Positions 1 to 5,889 of a DNA stretch of 11,707 nt are shown piece after piece (position 1 is the first letter of the stretch; each line of letters begins with the position of its first letter). Source of the stretch: Granulosicoccus sp964449565 (GTDB lineage: Bacteria; Pseudomonadota; Gammaproteobacteria; Granulosicoccales; Granulosicoccaceae). The notes beneath the pieces were generated by a model that had not been told where the DNA came from, made no database searches, and saw only the letters and a list, made by a program, of their open reading frames with translations. The translations under genes and the position numbers were made by a program. The DNA lies in the NCBI GenBank assembly GCA_964449565.1, contig CAYUZB010000115.1, positions 1 to 11,707 on the forward strand, written 5' to 3'.

Positions 1-350
1 GATAACCGACTATTTGATCGGACTTGCAATTGATGTTCATTGTTCAGCTCATGCTGTTTTCCATCACGCGATTTTTCGTCACGCGACATGATCACACTAC
101 TATTTGCTTGCATCAAATGTGGCTGAGTGAATACCTTAGGTATATCAAAAAATGAAAATTGACGGATTTTCGCCTTGAAGCGATCGCCGGTATTTGATTC
201 CAATGTTGAGGAACTGGAGGCTTTTGCCTTATGCTCTTGTGCTCCAGATTCTGCTCCAGATTCAAGGTGACCCTTTCGTCTGAGAAAGTAGCTGATAAAC
301 CACCATAAAAAGATCAACAGTAACGCTGTGGAAATCAATTTAATAATCAC
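1..350 (-). CDS. Single-pass membrane protein of unknown function, 3' part cut by the left edge
   Basis: I do not recognise this protein. The frame is open without a stop for 116 codons from a GTG at 350 to the window edge. The first ATG upstream (359) gives only six codons before a stop, so GTG is the sensible start, and an AAAGGA box lies 9 bases before it. The N-terminus (about residues 2-23, MIIKLISTALLLIFLWWFIS...) is a clear membrane helix followed by Arg-Arg-Lys, which suggests an N-in or N-anchored topology with a long hydrophilic tail. The tail is Ser-, Glu- and Lys-rich and low in complexity, and contains an exact ESGA-ESGA duplication. It is divergent from the hydrolase gene at 465 and shares a 114-base intergenic region with it. 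The real length is unknown. Confidence 0.6.
   Translation of the reverse strand, partial: MIIKLISTALLLIFLWWFISYFLRRKGHLESGAESGAQEHKAKASSSSTLESNTGDRFKAKIRQFSFFDIPKVFTQPHLMQANSSVIMSRDEKSRDGKQHELNNEHQLQVRSNSRL
240..263. repeat. Perfect 12-bp tandem repeat, two copies
   Basis: TGCTCCAGATTC occurs twice head to tail. On the minus strand it encodes Glu-Ser-Gly-Ala twice, in the linker just after the membrane helix of the left-edge protein. It keeps the reading frame, as expected for slippage in a flexible linker. Confidence 0.7.
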
Positions 351-359
351 AGTGAAACA

Positions 360-365
360 TCCTTT
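360..365 (-). promoter_or_regulatory. Ribosome binding site for the GTG-started membrane protein
   Basis: Minus-strand AAAGGA sits 9 bases upstream of the GTG at 350. It supports the GTG over the upstream ATG at 359, which overlaps the box and leads to an immediate stop. Confidence 0.5.
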
Positions 366-406
366 TTTACAAGTTTGCGTTATTCAGGATATATGTGAAA
401 TGTCGT

Positions 407-419
407 TATACGCTGTATA
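407..419. promoter_or_regulatory. Inverted repeat TATAC-GCT-GTATA, possible operator
   Basis: A perfect 5-bp inverted repeat with a 3-base spacer in the divergent intergenic region between the left-edge membrane protein and the C92 hydrolase. Its position suits a regulator site or overlapping -10 elements, but short AT-rich palindromes also arise by chance. No regulator can be named. Confidence 0.2.
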
Positions 420-451
420 CCGCTTCATATTGATCAAAAATTTAACATTCT

Positions 452-463
452 TGAATCAATTCA
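452..463. promoter_or_regulatory. Inverted repeat TGAAT-CA-ATTCA next to the hydrolase start
   Basis: A perfect 5-bp inverted repeat with a 2-base spacer that ends one base before the GTG at 465. If translation starts at 465 it occupies the place where a ribosome binding site would be expected, and no purine-rich box is seen there. This is either an operator or a hint that the true start is the ATG at 501. Confidence 0.2.
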
Positions 464-464
464 G

Positions 465-1847
465 GTGGTTTTACCGTTCGGCTATAGAGTATTCGAGCTA
501 ATGGAGGATTCGCGAATTGGAGAGCTTGGTGCGCTTTTGGAAAGCTTGTTGGAGCCGGTAGATGCGGCTATCCATGGAGCTATGCCACAAAAGCAGCGTC
601 AAGAAGTCATCGATGCGGGTTTTTTTCGACCTGCTGAAAATGAACACATAGCAGCGTGGTTCGCACGCTTTGTTTCATTGCGTACGGAATTGCTCGATAT
701 CATACGATGTGTCGACGAACTGGCTCCAGTGCGATTGCGACATATCAGTACGCTTTTGCACTGGCAGTGCTTTGTCATTGGGTATAGTGCCGCTTGCCTG
801 TTAGTTCGGCTTGATCGTTATTTTCTTTTCGATTTTGCTACGCACAAGACGGTGCAGAGAAAGCTCAACGAATCTTTCGATGAGTACCGGATACCGAAAA
901 AACAATACACGGCCATTTTTACTCATTTTACTGATCCGTTTATGGCTGCACGATTACATGAAGTCATGAAATTCGCCGATGCGAATCGACATCGTCTTGT
1001 CAGGCTGGAAAACGATGGTTGTGTCGGTGAGCTTACGAAACGCCTGCCAGACTTTGAATCCTATCTTGACGCCAGTAAGCGCAACTATCTGAAACGGATG
1101 GCTGCCTTTTTATCGCATTCATGGCGTCGTCGAGGTGCCAGGGTAAAACAGCAATCTATGTTTAAGGTTCTGGAGGGTATAGGGCGCACCGCATCTGAGC
1201 TAAAGCTGGATAAGGAAAAGAAAGTGACGCCGGCGATACTTGCAGAAGTGTCAACATTGCTCGAGCCTGGTGATGTACTAGTTACGCGACATCGTTATGC
1301 ATTGACGAATCTTTTTTTGCCAGGAATTTGGCCGCATGCCGCCATGTATATCGGCACACCTGAACAACGGGATGGGTTGGAAATACAAATACCAGAACAA
1401 ATCAAGCATGAATGGGGGGATGGTATCAGCACGTTCGAAGCGTTGAAAGATGGTGTAAAACTTCGGCCATTGCGAAACACACTGGCAGTAGATTATTTTG
1501 TCGTACTACGCCCTGCGTTGTCTCGAGAAGCTATACGTCGAGGAATAGAACGAGTGTTGGTACATAGTGGCAAGCGCTATAATTTCGATTTTGATTTCTT
1601 TCGTTCCGATCGACTTGTGTGTACCGAAATTGTCTTTCGCGCATTTGACGGCATCGAGAACTTTCATTTTCGGTTACAGGAACGTGCTGGCCGCCAGACT
1701 ATTTCGGCTGAAGATTTGCTGGATATGGCAATCGATAGCGAGCAATTCGCGGTCAAGGGGATCTTTGGATATCCTGAAGAGTCGTCAATGTTAGTTCGAG
1801 GTGATCGGGCGCGCATCGAATTGATACGTAGCTATCGACCCGATTGA
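465..1847 (+). CDS. Permuted papain-like cysteine hydrolase (C92, YiiX/YebB type) with long N-terminal extension
   Basis: The C-terminal third (about residues 262-440) has the layout of the circularly permuted NlpC/P60-like hydrolases (Peptidase_C92). A Gly-Asp-Val-Leu strand near 269 is followed by the presumed catalytic His291 (WPHAAMYIG), and near the end comes the presumed nucleophile Cys386 (RLVCTEIV). The order His before Cys is the family's hallmark. Members act on amide or ester bonds; the substrate here is unknown. Residues 1-260 are mostly helical-looking and charged, with a hydrophobic stretch around 103-116, and I cannot assign them. No signal peptide is evident, so a cytoplasmic or membrane-associated site is more likely than secretion. 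Start choice is open: GTG at 465 gives 460 residues, ATG at 501 gives 448, and neither has a good ribosome binding site. It ends 4 bases before the convergent yaiI gene. Confidence 0.75.
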   Translation: MVLPFGYRVFELMEDSRIGELGALLESLLEPVDAAIHGAMPQKQRQEVIDAGFFRPAENEHIAAWFARFVSLRTELLDIIRCVDELAPVRLRHISTLLHWQCFVIGYSAACLLVRLDRYFLFDFATHKTVQRKLNESFDEYRIPKKQYTAIFTHFTDPFMAARLHEVMKFADANRHRLVRLENDGCVGELTKRLPDFESYLDASKRNYLKRMAAFLSHSWRRRGARVKQQSMFKVLEGIGRTASELKLDKEKKVTPAILAEVSTLLEPGDVLVTRHRYALTNLFLPGIWPHAAMYIGTPEQRDGLEIQIPEQIKHEWGDGISTFEALKDGVKLRPLRNTLAVDYFVVLRPALSREAIRRGIERVLVHSGKRYNFDFDFFRSDRLVCTEIVFRAFDGIENFHFRLQERAGRQTISAEDLLDMAIDSEQFAVKGIFGYPEESSMLVRGDRARIELIRSYRPD

Positions 1848-1851
1848 TCAA

Positions 1852-2319
1852 TTATTTGTTTTTCTGTTGCTCGCGTGTTTTTCGGGTTAAGTATTGATCG
1901 AGATGGTTGGCGAATTTCTGCTTGTCACTGGCGCCAAGTGGCGGTGGTCCACCCGTTTGAATACCGCTGCCGCGTAACGTATCCATGAAGTCTCGCATGT
2001 TCAACCTTTGCCGGACGGTATCTTCTGAGTACTTTTCTCCACGAGGGGTGAGCGCCTCAGCGCCTTTTTCCATGACTTCGGCGGCCAATGGAATATCGCT
2101 GGTAATCACAAGGTCGCCAGTTGCGGCGCGAGCAACGATTTCATTGTCCGCGACATCAAATCCAGGCGGCACTTGAACTGAGCGTATATTCGAGACAGAT
2201 GGCGTCTTGAGATGTTGGTTGGCAACCAGTACGAGCTCGATACCGGTACGACGTGCGGCCTTGAACAGAATATCTCGAATCTGTACCGGACAAGCGTCTG
2301 CATCGACCCAAATTGTCAT
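1852..2319 (-). CDS. yaiI: YaiI/YqxD family protein (UPF0178, DUF188)
   Basis: The protein begins MTIWVDADACPV, the family signature, with Asp residues placed as in PIN-like nuclease folds. It continues with a second conserved stretch (DLVITSDIPLA) and the typical PRGEKY segment. The predicted 155 residues match the usual length of about 150. The frame extends upstream to a GTG at 2388, but the extra 23 residues are not family-like and have no ribosome binding site, so I take ATG 2319. The biochemical role is not established: the fold suggests a nuclease-like metal site, but that is inference. It is convergent with the C92 hydrolase and divergent from the secreted protein at 2576. The Lys/Arg/Gln-rich C-terminus is common in the family. 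Confidence 0.92.
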   Translation of the reverse strand: MTIWVDADACPVQIRDILFKAARRTGIELVLVANQHLKTPSVSNIRSVQVPPGFDVADNEIVARAATGDLVITSDIPLAAEVMEKGAEALTPRGEKYSEDTVRQRLNMRDFMDTLRGSGIQTGGPPPLGASDKQKFANHLDQYLTRKTREQQKNK

Positions 2320-2575
2320 GATGTCATTGCCAGCGTTTTGCTTTGAGGGTTGAATGGCGCATAGATAGGGTTCCGTATAGGAGGGCACCCCGTGTATTTG
2401 AAATCCGGCGATATTTGATGTTGATCACATTCGACTGGATTTTCGCAGTGTATCAGTATTATAAGGCGGAAATGAGCTGCAAAAGTTTGCACTGAGTGAC
2501 TCCAAACCGCTGAGATTCAGCCGCTAACGAATTCATATAGACCGCTCTGGCGGTTGATTCTGACAGCGAAGATCC
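2320..2575. other. Divergent intergenic region between yaiI and the secreted anchored protein
   Basis: 256 bases without a supported gene; frames here are shadows or upstream extensions. It should hold both promoters. A TATTAT at 2457-2462 could be a -10 for the rightward gene, but no convincing -35 lies at the proper distance. A short hairpin at 2541-2554 falls in the presumed leader. No terminator or riboswitch was recognised. Confidence 0.5.
2541..2554 (+). other. Small stem-loop in the leader of the secreted protein gene
   Basis: ACCGC-TCTG-GCGGT makes a perfect 5-bp GC-rich stem with a four-base loop, 21 bases before the ATG at 2576. There is no T run after it, so it is not an intrinsic terminator. 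It could affect ribosome access, or be chance. Confidence 0.25.
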
Positions 2576-4237
2576 ATGGTAATTCGAACAAGCAATCTGA
2601 CTACTACACTGATTCTGGCATCGGCAGTTGGTTTTACAACCCTGTCGGCACATGCAGATATCAGAACCCATGCCGACTACATCGCGATTGATGTCGAAGG
2701 TGAGGAAAACATCAGTAAAGATGACCGATGGATATTGACCGAGCCGACGACTCCGTCGCAGGCTCAGGATCCGGATGGCAACCATTCTGATACAGCCGTC
2801 GGGAACGCCTATCTTGAATTGCTCCCGGATATTCGCGTCACGCATAACGATCCCTTTGGTCCGCCTACAGCGATATGGGGAGCCGCTGGTACAGGGCCAG
2901 AGATGAATTTCATGGTCGACTTTCCAGAGGCGGGACAGTACTTCGTTCACGTACGGGCTCTTTCAACTGGATCAGAGGACAACGGTATTCACGTTGGTAT
3001 CAATGATGACTGGCCAGTTAGCGGTGAACGCATGCAGTGGTGCACCAATGGTCGCGGCTGGCAATGGTCAAGCCGTCAACGAGACTCTGGTGGAGCGGGC
3101 CCTTGTGGAGCTTCGCACACTATAACAATTGACGTACCTTCACCTGGTACACACAGAGTCAATTTCAGTGCGCGCGAGGATGGCTTTGAGTTTGATCGCT
3201 TTATCTTGATCAAGGATTTGTCAAATAACACGCGTATCTGTCAACCGAATAACGAGAACGACATTAGCTGCCGTAACGGAAGTTTGGAGTCTTCTGATGA
3301 TGTAGTTGATCTGGGTGTCCAGATTGCAGCTAACCCGGACACGGTGAAAACCGGTGAGGAAGTCGACTTCACGTTAACGGTTATCAATGAGGATAACTTC
3401 GATACAGCAGGAAATGTTGAAGTAAACGTTGCAGCGGGTATTGGCACTGATTGGGAAGTGGTATCCATGGACGAGGTCTGTTTGAGCGCTGGTACTGATC
3501 TTGTCTGTGAGCTCGGGAGCATCATCCCGTCATCGCCGGATGAGTTGGATCATAGCTATTCATTTACCCTAAGGGCACTTGCGTTTGGGACTTCGACACT
3601 GAATGCGAACATTTCAAGTGCTGATACGGACAATACGCCGGCCAACGATTCGGCGAGCGTTAACGTCACAGTCGAAAGTTCGATTCCCCTGACCACGTTA
3701 AGTACGGATCTGACCGGTGATTTTTCACTGCGCCCAATTGGTGAGCCACTAACACCCGTTCTCGAGATTACCAATACGGGCGTCGAACCTGCGCTGGCAG
3801 TCAGGGTAAGCATTGTCATTCCAGAGGGTTTGACAGTGGATGATCAACCGGACAATTGCCTGGGTACGACGGTTCTCGAGTGTGATTTTGGGGATATATC
3901 GGCTGATGAGACTGCACGACTTGATCTTTCTTTGACGTCTACCACTAACGGTATCAAGACACTTATGTTCACACCATCTGCTGATAACCTGGAGGAAGAA
4001 GCTGCTTCTTTTCAGCGCAGCGTGTTTATTGTGGAAGCGCTAGGTGCGATAAATGGCGAAAGCGACAACGCAGGCGATGATGCGGACGATAGTGCTGGCG
4101 ATAGTGCCGGCGATAGTGTGGATGAAACTACCGGTAGTGGTGGTGCTACTAGCTTCCTGCTATTAACCGGTCTTGTCGCGCTGGCAATGGGTCGGCGGCG
4201 TTACAAGCCGACAATGGCTCGTCTACGTACTGCCTGA
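2576..4237 (+). CDS. Secreted surface protein: carbohydrate-binding-like domain, two DUF11-like domains, GlyGly-CTERM-like anchor
   Basis: Residues 1-28 form a Sec signal peptide with likely cleavage after Ala-His-Ala. Residues about 29-215 resemble beta-sandwich carbohydrate-binding domains found in marine polysaccharide-degrading enzymes. Cues are FPEAGQYFVHVRA, EDNGIHVGI, the Trp-rich MQWC...WQWS region and REDGFEFD (200-207); two Cys there may pair. Residues about 245-370 and 371-490 are two DUF11-like immunoglobulin-type domains (NPDTVKTGEEVDFTLTV is typical). An Asp/Gly/Ser linker (about 495-517) leads to Gly-Ser-Gly-Gly (520-523), a hydrophobic helix (524-539) and Arg540-542, the plan of GlyGly-CTERM sorting signals processed by rhombosortase. 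Eleven residues follow the Arg cluster, which is unusual, and this tail is what overlaps the convergent permease gene. No catalytic domain is seen, so a binding or structural role at the cell surface is inferred. Confidence 0.75.
   Translation: MVIRTSNLTTTLILASAVGFTTLSAHADIRTHADYIAIDVEGEENISKDDRWILTEPTTPSQAQDPDGNHSDTAVGNAYLELLPDIRVTHNDPFGPPTAIWGAAGTGPEMNFMVDFPEAGQYFVHVRALSTGSEDNGIHVGINDDWPVSGERMQWCTNGRGWQWSSRQRDSGGAGPCGASHTITIDVPSPGTHRVNFSAREDGFEFDRFILIKDLSNNTRICQPNNENDISCRNGSLESSDDVVDLGVQIAANPDTVKTGEEVDFTLTVINEDNFDTAGNVEVNVAAGIGTDWEVVSMDEVCLSAGTDLVCELGSIIPSSPDELDHSYSFTLRALAFGTSTLNANISSADTDNTPANDSASVNVTVESSIPLTTLSTDLTGDFSLRPIGEPLTPVLEITNTGVEPALAVRVSIVIPEGLTVDDQPDNCLGTTVLECDFGDISADETARLDLSLTSTTNGIKTLMFTPSADNLEEEAASFQRSVFIVEALGAINGESDNAGDDADDSAGDSAGDSVDETTGSGGATSFLLLTGLVALAMGRRRYKPTMARLRTA
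4088..4123 (+). repeat. 12-bp tandem repeat, about three copies, in the Asp-rich linker
   Basis: GATAGTGCTGGC, GATAGTGCCGGC and GATAGTGTGGAT follow one another and encode Asp-Ser-Ala-Gly-like units just before the C-terminal sorting signal. Copies differ by one base, then by several in the last unit. This is an expandable, in-frame linker typical of cell-surface spacers. Confidence 0.7.
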
Positions 4238-5067
4238 TGGACAAGTAGTCCGAAGGCTAATGAGCCAAAAGACCAACTCAGAGCATATGCCCAACTGGCG
4301 TATTGGGAATCGAACTGGACGAAGTAGGCTGATCGACCGAGCTCGATCATATGCAGAACCGGATTCCATAGAAGGACATCACGAACTGCGGTTGGCAATG
4401 ATTCAGCCGTGTAAAACAGCCCTGATGCGAGAAACAAGGGCCGGCCCAGGATTGCTGTGACGAACTGTCGAGTCGATGGAATCAGTGGTGAAATAGTGGC
4501 TAGCGCGAAGCCCAGACCAATACCAAATACCGATAGTGTCAGACAAGCAGCGAGCACACCTAATGGTTTGTCGATTTGCGTATCGACGCCGAGCGCTGTG
4601 GCTCCGAGTAGCAAGATGACAAATACCGACAGTAGCACGGCGAATTCCAAGAGACCTCGTGCAAGGATGACATCAAAGGTTGTCACCTGAGGGAAAGCCA
4701 TCAAGGTGTTGTTTTGTTGTATGGCACCTTGACATTGCGTCATCGTGTCACGGAACAAGGTAAACGGAACAAAGCCTGTAATCATGAACGTGACGATTGG
4801 CATGCCCCCGGCAATATCATTGCCCATGGCTGAGAAGATCAATGACACGATAGTGATCAACAGCAGTGGCTCGAAAAATGCCCACAGAAATCCAATCTTG
4901 TGTTCGCCGTAACGAGTCATGGTTTCGCGCAGCACCAAAGCTCTTATGACGCGCGCCTGGGTGCGTACAGCGAACTTCACGTCGTTCAGAGAAATGGCCT
5001 TGCTGTTCACCGGTTTTGCTGTCTGATTCAAGCGGAACACGATGTTGAGCTGCGAAAACCGTACCAA
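4201..5067 (-). CDS. ABC-2 type polysaccharide export permease (KpsM family)
   Basis: This inner membrane subunit should pair with a KpsT-type ATPase to export capsule-like polysaccharide. The family signature is clear: VIRALVLRETMTRYGEHKIGFLWA matches the amphipathic N-terminus and first helix of KpsM, and PLFLASGLFY and LLWNPVLHMIELGR match its C-terminal part. About six membrane segments are visible. The start is uncertain. The longest frame opens with TTG at 5067 (288 residues); GTG codons at 5040, 5010 and 4980 are alternatives with no clear ribosome binding site. GTG 4980 would give about 259 residues, close to the usual KpsM length. Its last 37 bases overlap, on the opposite strand, the end of the secreted protein gene. 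No ATPase gene is adjacent, and it is divergent from the glycosyltransferase cluster at 5141. Confidence 0.88.
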   Translation of the reverse strand: MVRFSQLNIVFRLNQTAKPVNSKAISLNDVKFAVRTQARVIRALVLRETMTRYGEHKIGFLWAFFEPLLLITIVSLIFSAMGNDIAGGMPIVTFMITGFVPFTLFRDTMTQCQGAIQQNNTLMAFPQVTTFDVILARGLLEFAVLLSVFVILLLGATALGVDTQIDKPLGVLAACLTLSVFGIGLGFALATISPLIPSTRQFVTAILGRPLFLASGLFYTAESLPTAVRDVLLWNPVLHMIELGRSAYFVQFDSQYASWAYALSWSFGSLAFGLLVHQAVRRRAIVGL

Positions 5068-5140
5068 GTATGACGGAGTTCACATTATGGCTTGCAATTT
5101 GCTGTGTGGGGGTTATTCCTCTTAGCTATCAGACTGATTT

Positions 5141-5887
5141 ATGAGCCAGACAGAATCCAGTGATCCTGTCATTTCCTGTGTCCTGAATGGGCACCGTGAA
5201 GGTGCGCTTATCTATCCAACGATTCGTAGCGCCAAACGCACCATAGAACACACGCGATCTGCGGGGGTTGCGACTGAGCTTGTTGCGGTCCTCGACCGTG
5301 CTGATCAGCAGACGAGCATCATCGTTGAGCGAGAACTCAAGGACTATGGTCGTGTCCTGCATGTGGATCATGGTGATTTGGGACTTGCGCGAAATAGAGG
5401 TGTTGCGCACAGTCGCGGTAAGTACATCGGGTTTCTGGATGGTGATGACTTGTGGTGTCGTGAATGGATCGTTGATGCGTATGAGCTTTGCAGCAAACAT
5501 GAAAAAGATGTGATCGTCCATCCCGAACACAACATCTATTTTGGTGATGACAGTGCGCATACCTTGCAACATATCGATATGGAATCACCTGAGTTCGAAT
5601 TTGAATATCTGCTTCGTCAGAACTATTGGACTGCATTGTCCTTCGCTGCAAAGTCCACTTATCGTCAAATACCTTTTAGACGAAACGATATAGAGAACGG
5701 GTTTGGTTTCGAAGACTGGACATGGAATGTCGAGACGATTCGAAATGGCTTTTTGCACAAAACAGCGAAAGGTACTTCGCATTTCATTCGTCGTGGAAAA
5801 CAGCAGGAATCATTGTTGAACAACACGAACCGAGGCCGTTCGGTTCCTCGTGTACTGGATGTCTACAGTCAGTGGCGGGCGGCCTGA
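5141..5887 (+). CDS. Family 2-like glycosyltransferase (GT-A fold)
   Basis: This 248-residue cytoplasmic enzyme has the GT2 plan. An N-terminal strand (ISCVLNGHREG, residues 10-20) begins the nucleotide-binding fold. GLARNRGVAHSRGKYIGFLDGDDLW follows, with the metal-binding DxD-type motif at Asp100-Gly-Asp102-Asp103. A later FEDW (Glu191-Asp192) fits the usual catalytic-base position. No membrane segment is present. It would add a sugar to a growing surface glycan; donor and acceptor cannot be read from sequence. The ATG at 5141 has only a weak upstream box. The stop TGA overlaps the ATG of the next glycosyltransferase (TGATG), so the two are probably translated together. It is divergent from the export permease, with 73 bases between them. 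Confidence 0.85.
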   Translation: MSQTESSDPVISCVLNGHREGALIYPTIRSAKRTIEHTRSAGVATELVAVLDRADQQTSIIVERELKDYGRVLHVDHGDLGLARNRGVAHSRGKYIGFLDGDDLWCREWIVDAYELCSKHEKDVIVHPEHNIYFGDDSAHTLQHIDMESPEFEFEYLLRQNYWTALSFAAKSTYRQIPFRRNDIENGFGFEDWTWNVETIRNGFLHKTAKGTSHFIRRGKQQESLLNNTNRGRSVPRVLDVYSQWRAA

Positions 5888-5889
5888 TG
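5885..5889 (+). promoter_or_regulatory. TGATG stop-start overlap coupling two glycosyltransferase genes
   Basis: The TGA (5885-5887) of the GT2 gene shares its A with the ATG (5887-5889) of the GT4 gene. This one-base overlap decides the start of the GT4 gene over the longer open frame that begins at 5722 inside the GT2 gene, and it predicts translational coupling. Confidence 0.7.

Noticed and set aside
1843..1862. Possible bidirectional terminator between the hydrolase and yaiI
   Set aside because: Only the short palindrome TTGATCAA is present, with no GC-rich stem and a broken T run.
2320..2388. 23-residue N-terminal extension of the YaiI protein
   Set aside because: It begins with GTG without a ribosome binding site and precedes the universal family start MTIWVDADAC.
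2459..2950. Minus-strand open frame of 163 codons covering the yaiI upstream region
   Set aside because: It runs antisense over the signal peptide and first domain of the secreted protein and has no family-like sequence.
4173..4460. Plus-strand open frame across the 3' junction of the secreted protein and permease genes
   Set aside because: It is a shadow of two well supported genes, with no start signal or recognisable protein.
5092..5120. Possible promoter TTGCAA with a downstream AT-rich element before the GT2 gene
   Set aside because: The -10 candidates at allowed spacing (ATTCCT, TTATTC) match poorly, so I do not call a promoter.
5722..5886. Upstream 55-codon extension of the GT4 frame
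   Set aside because: It lies inside the GT2 gene in another frame, and the ATG at 5887 overlaps the GT2 stop in the classic TGATG arrangement.
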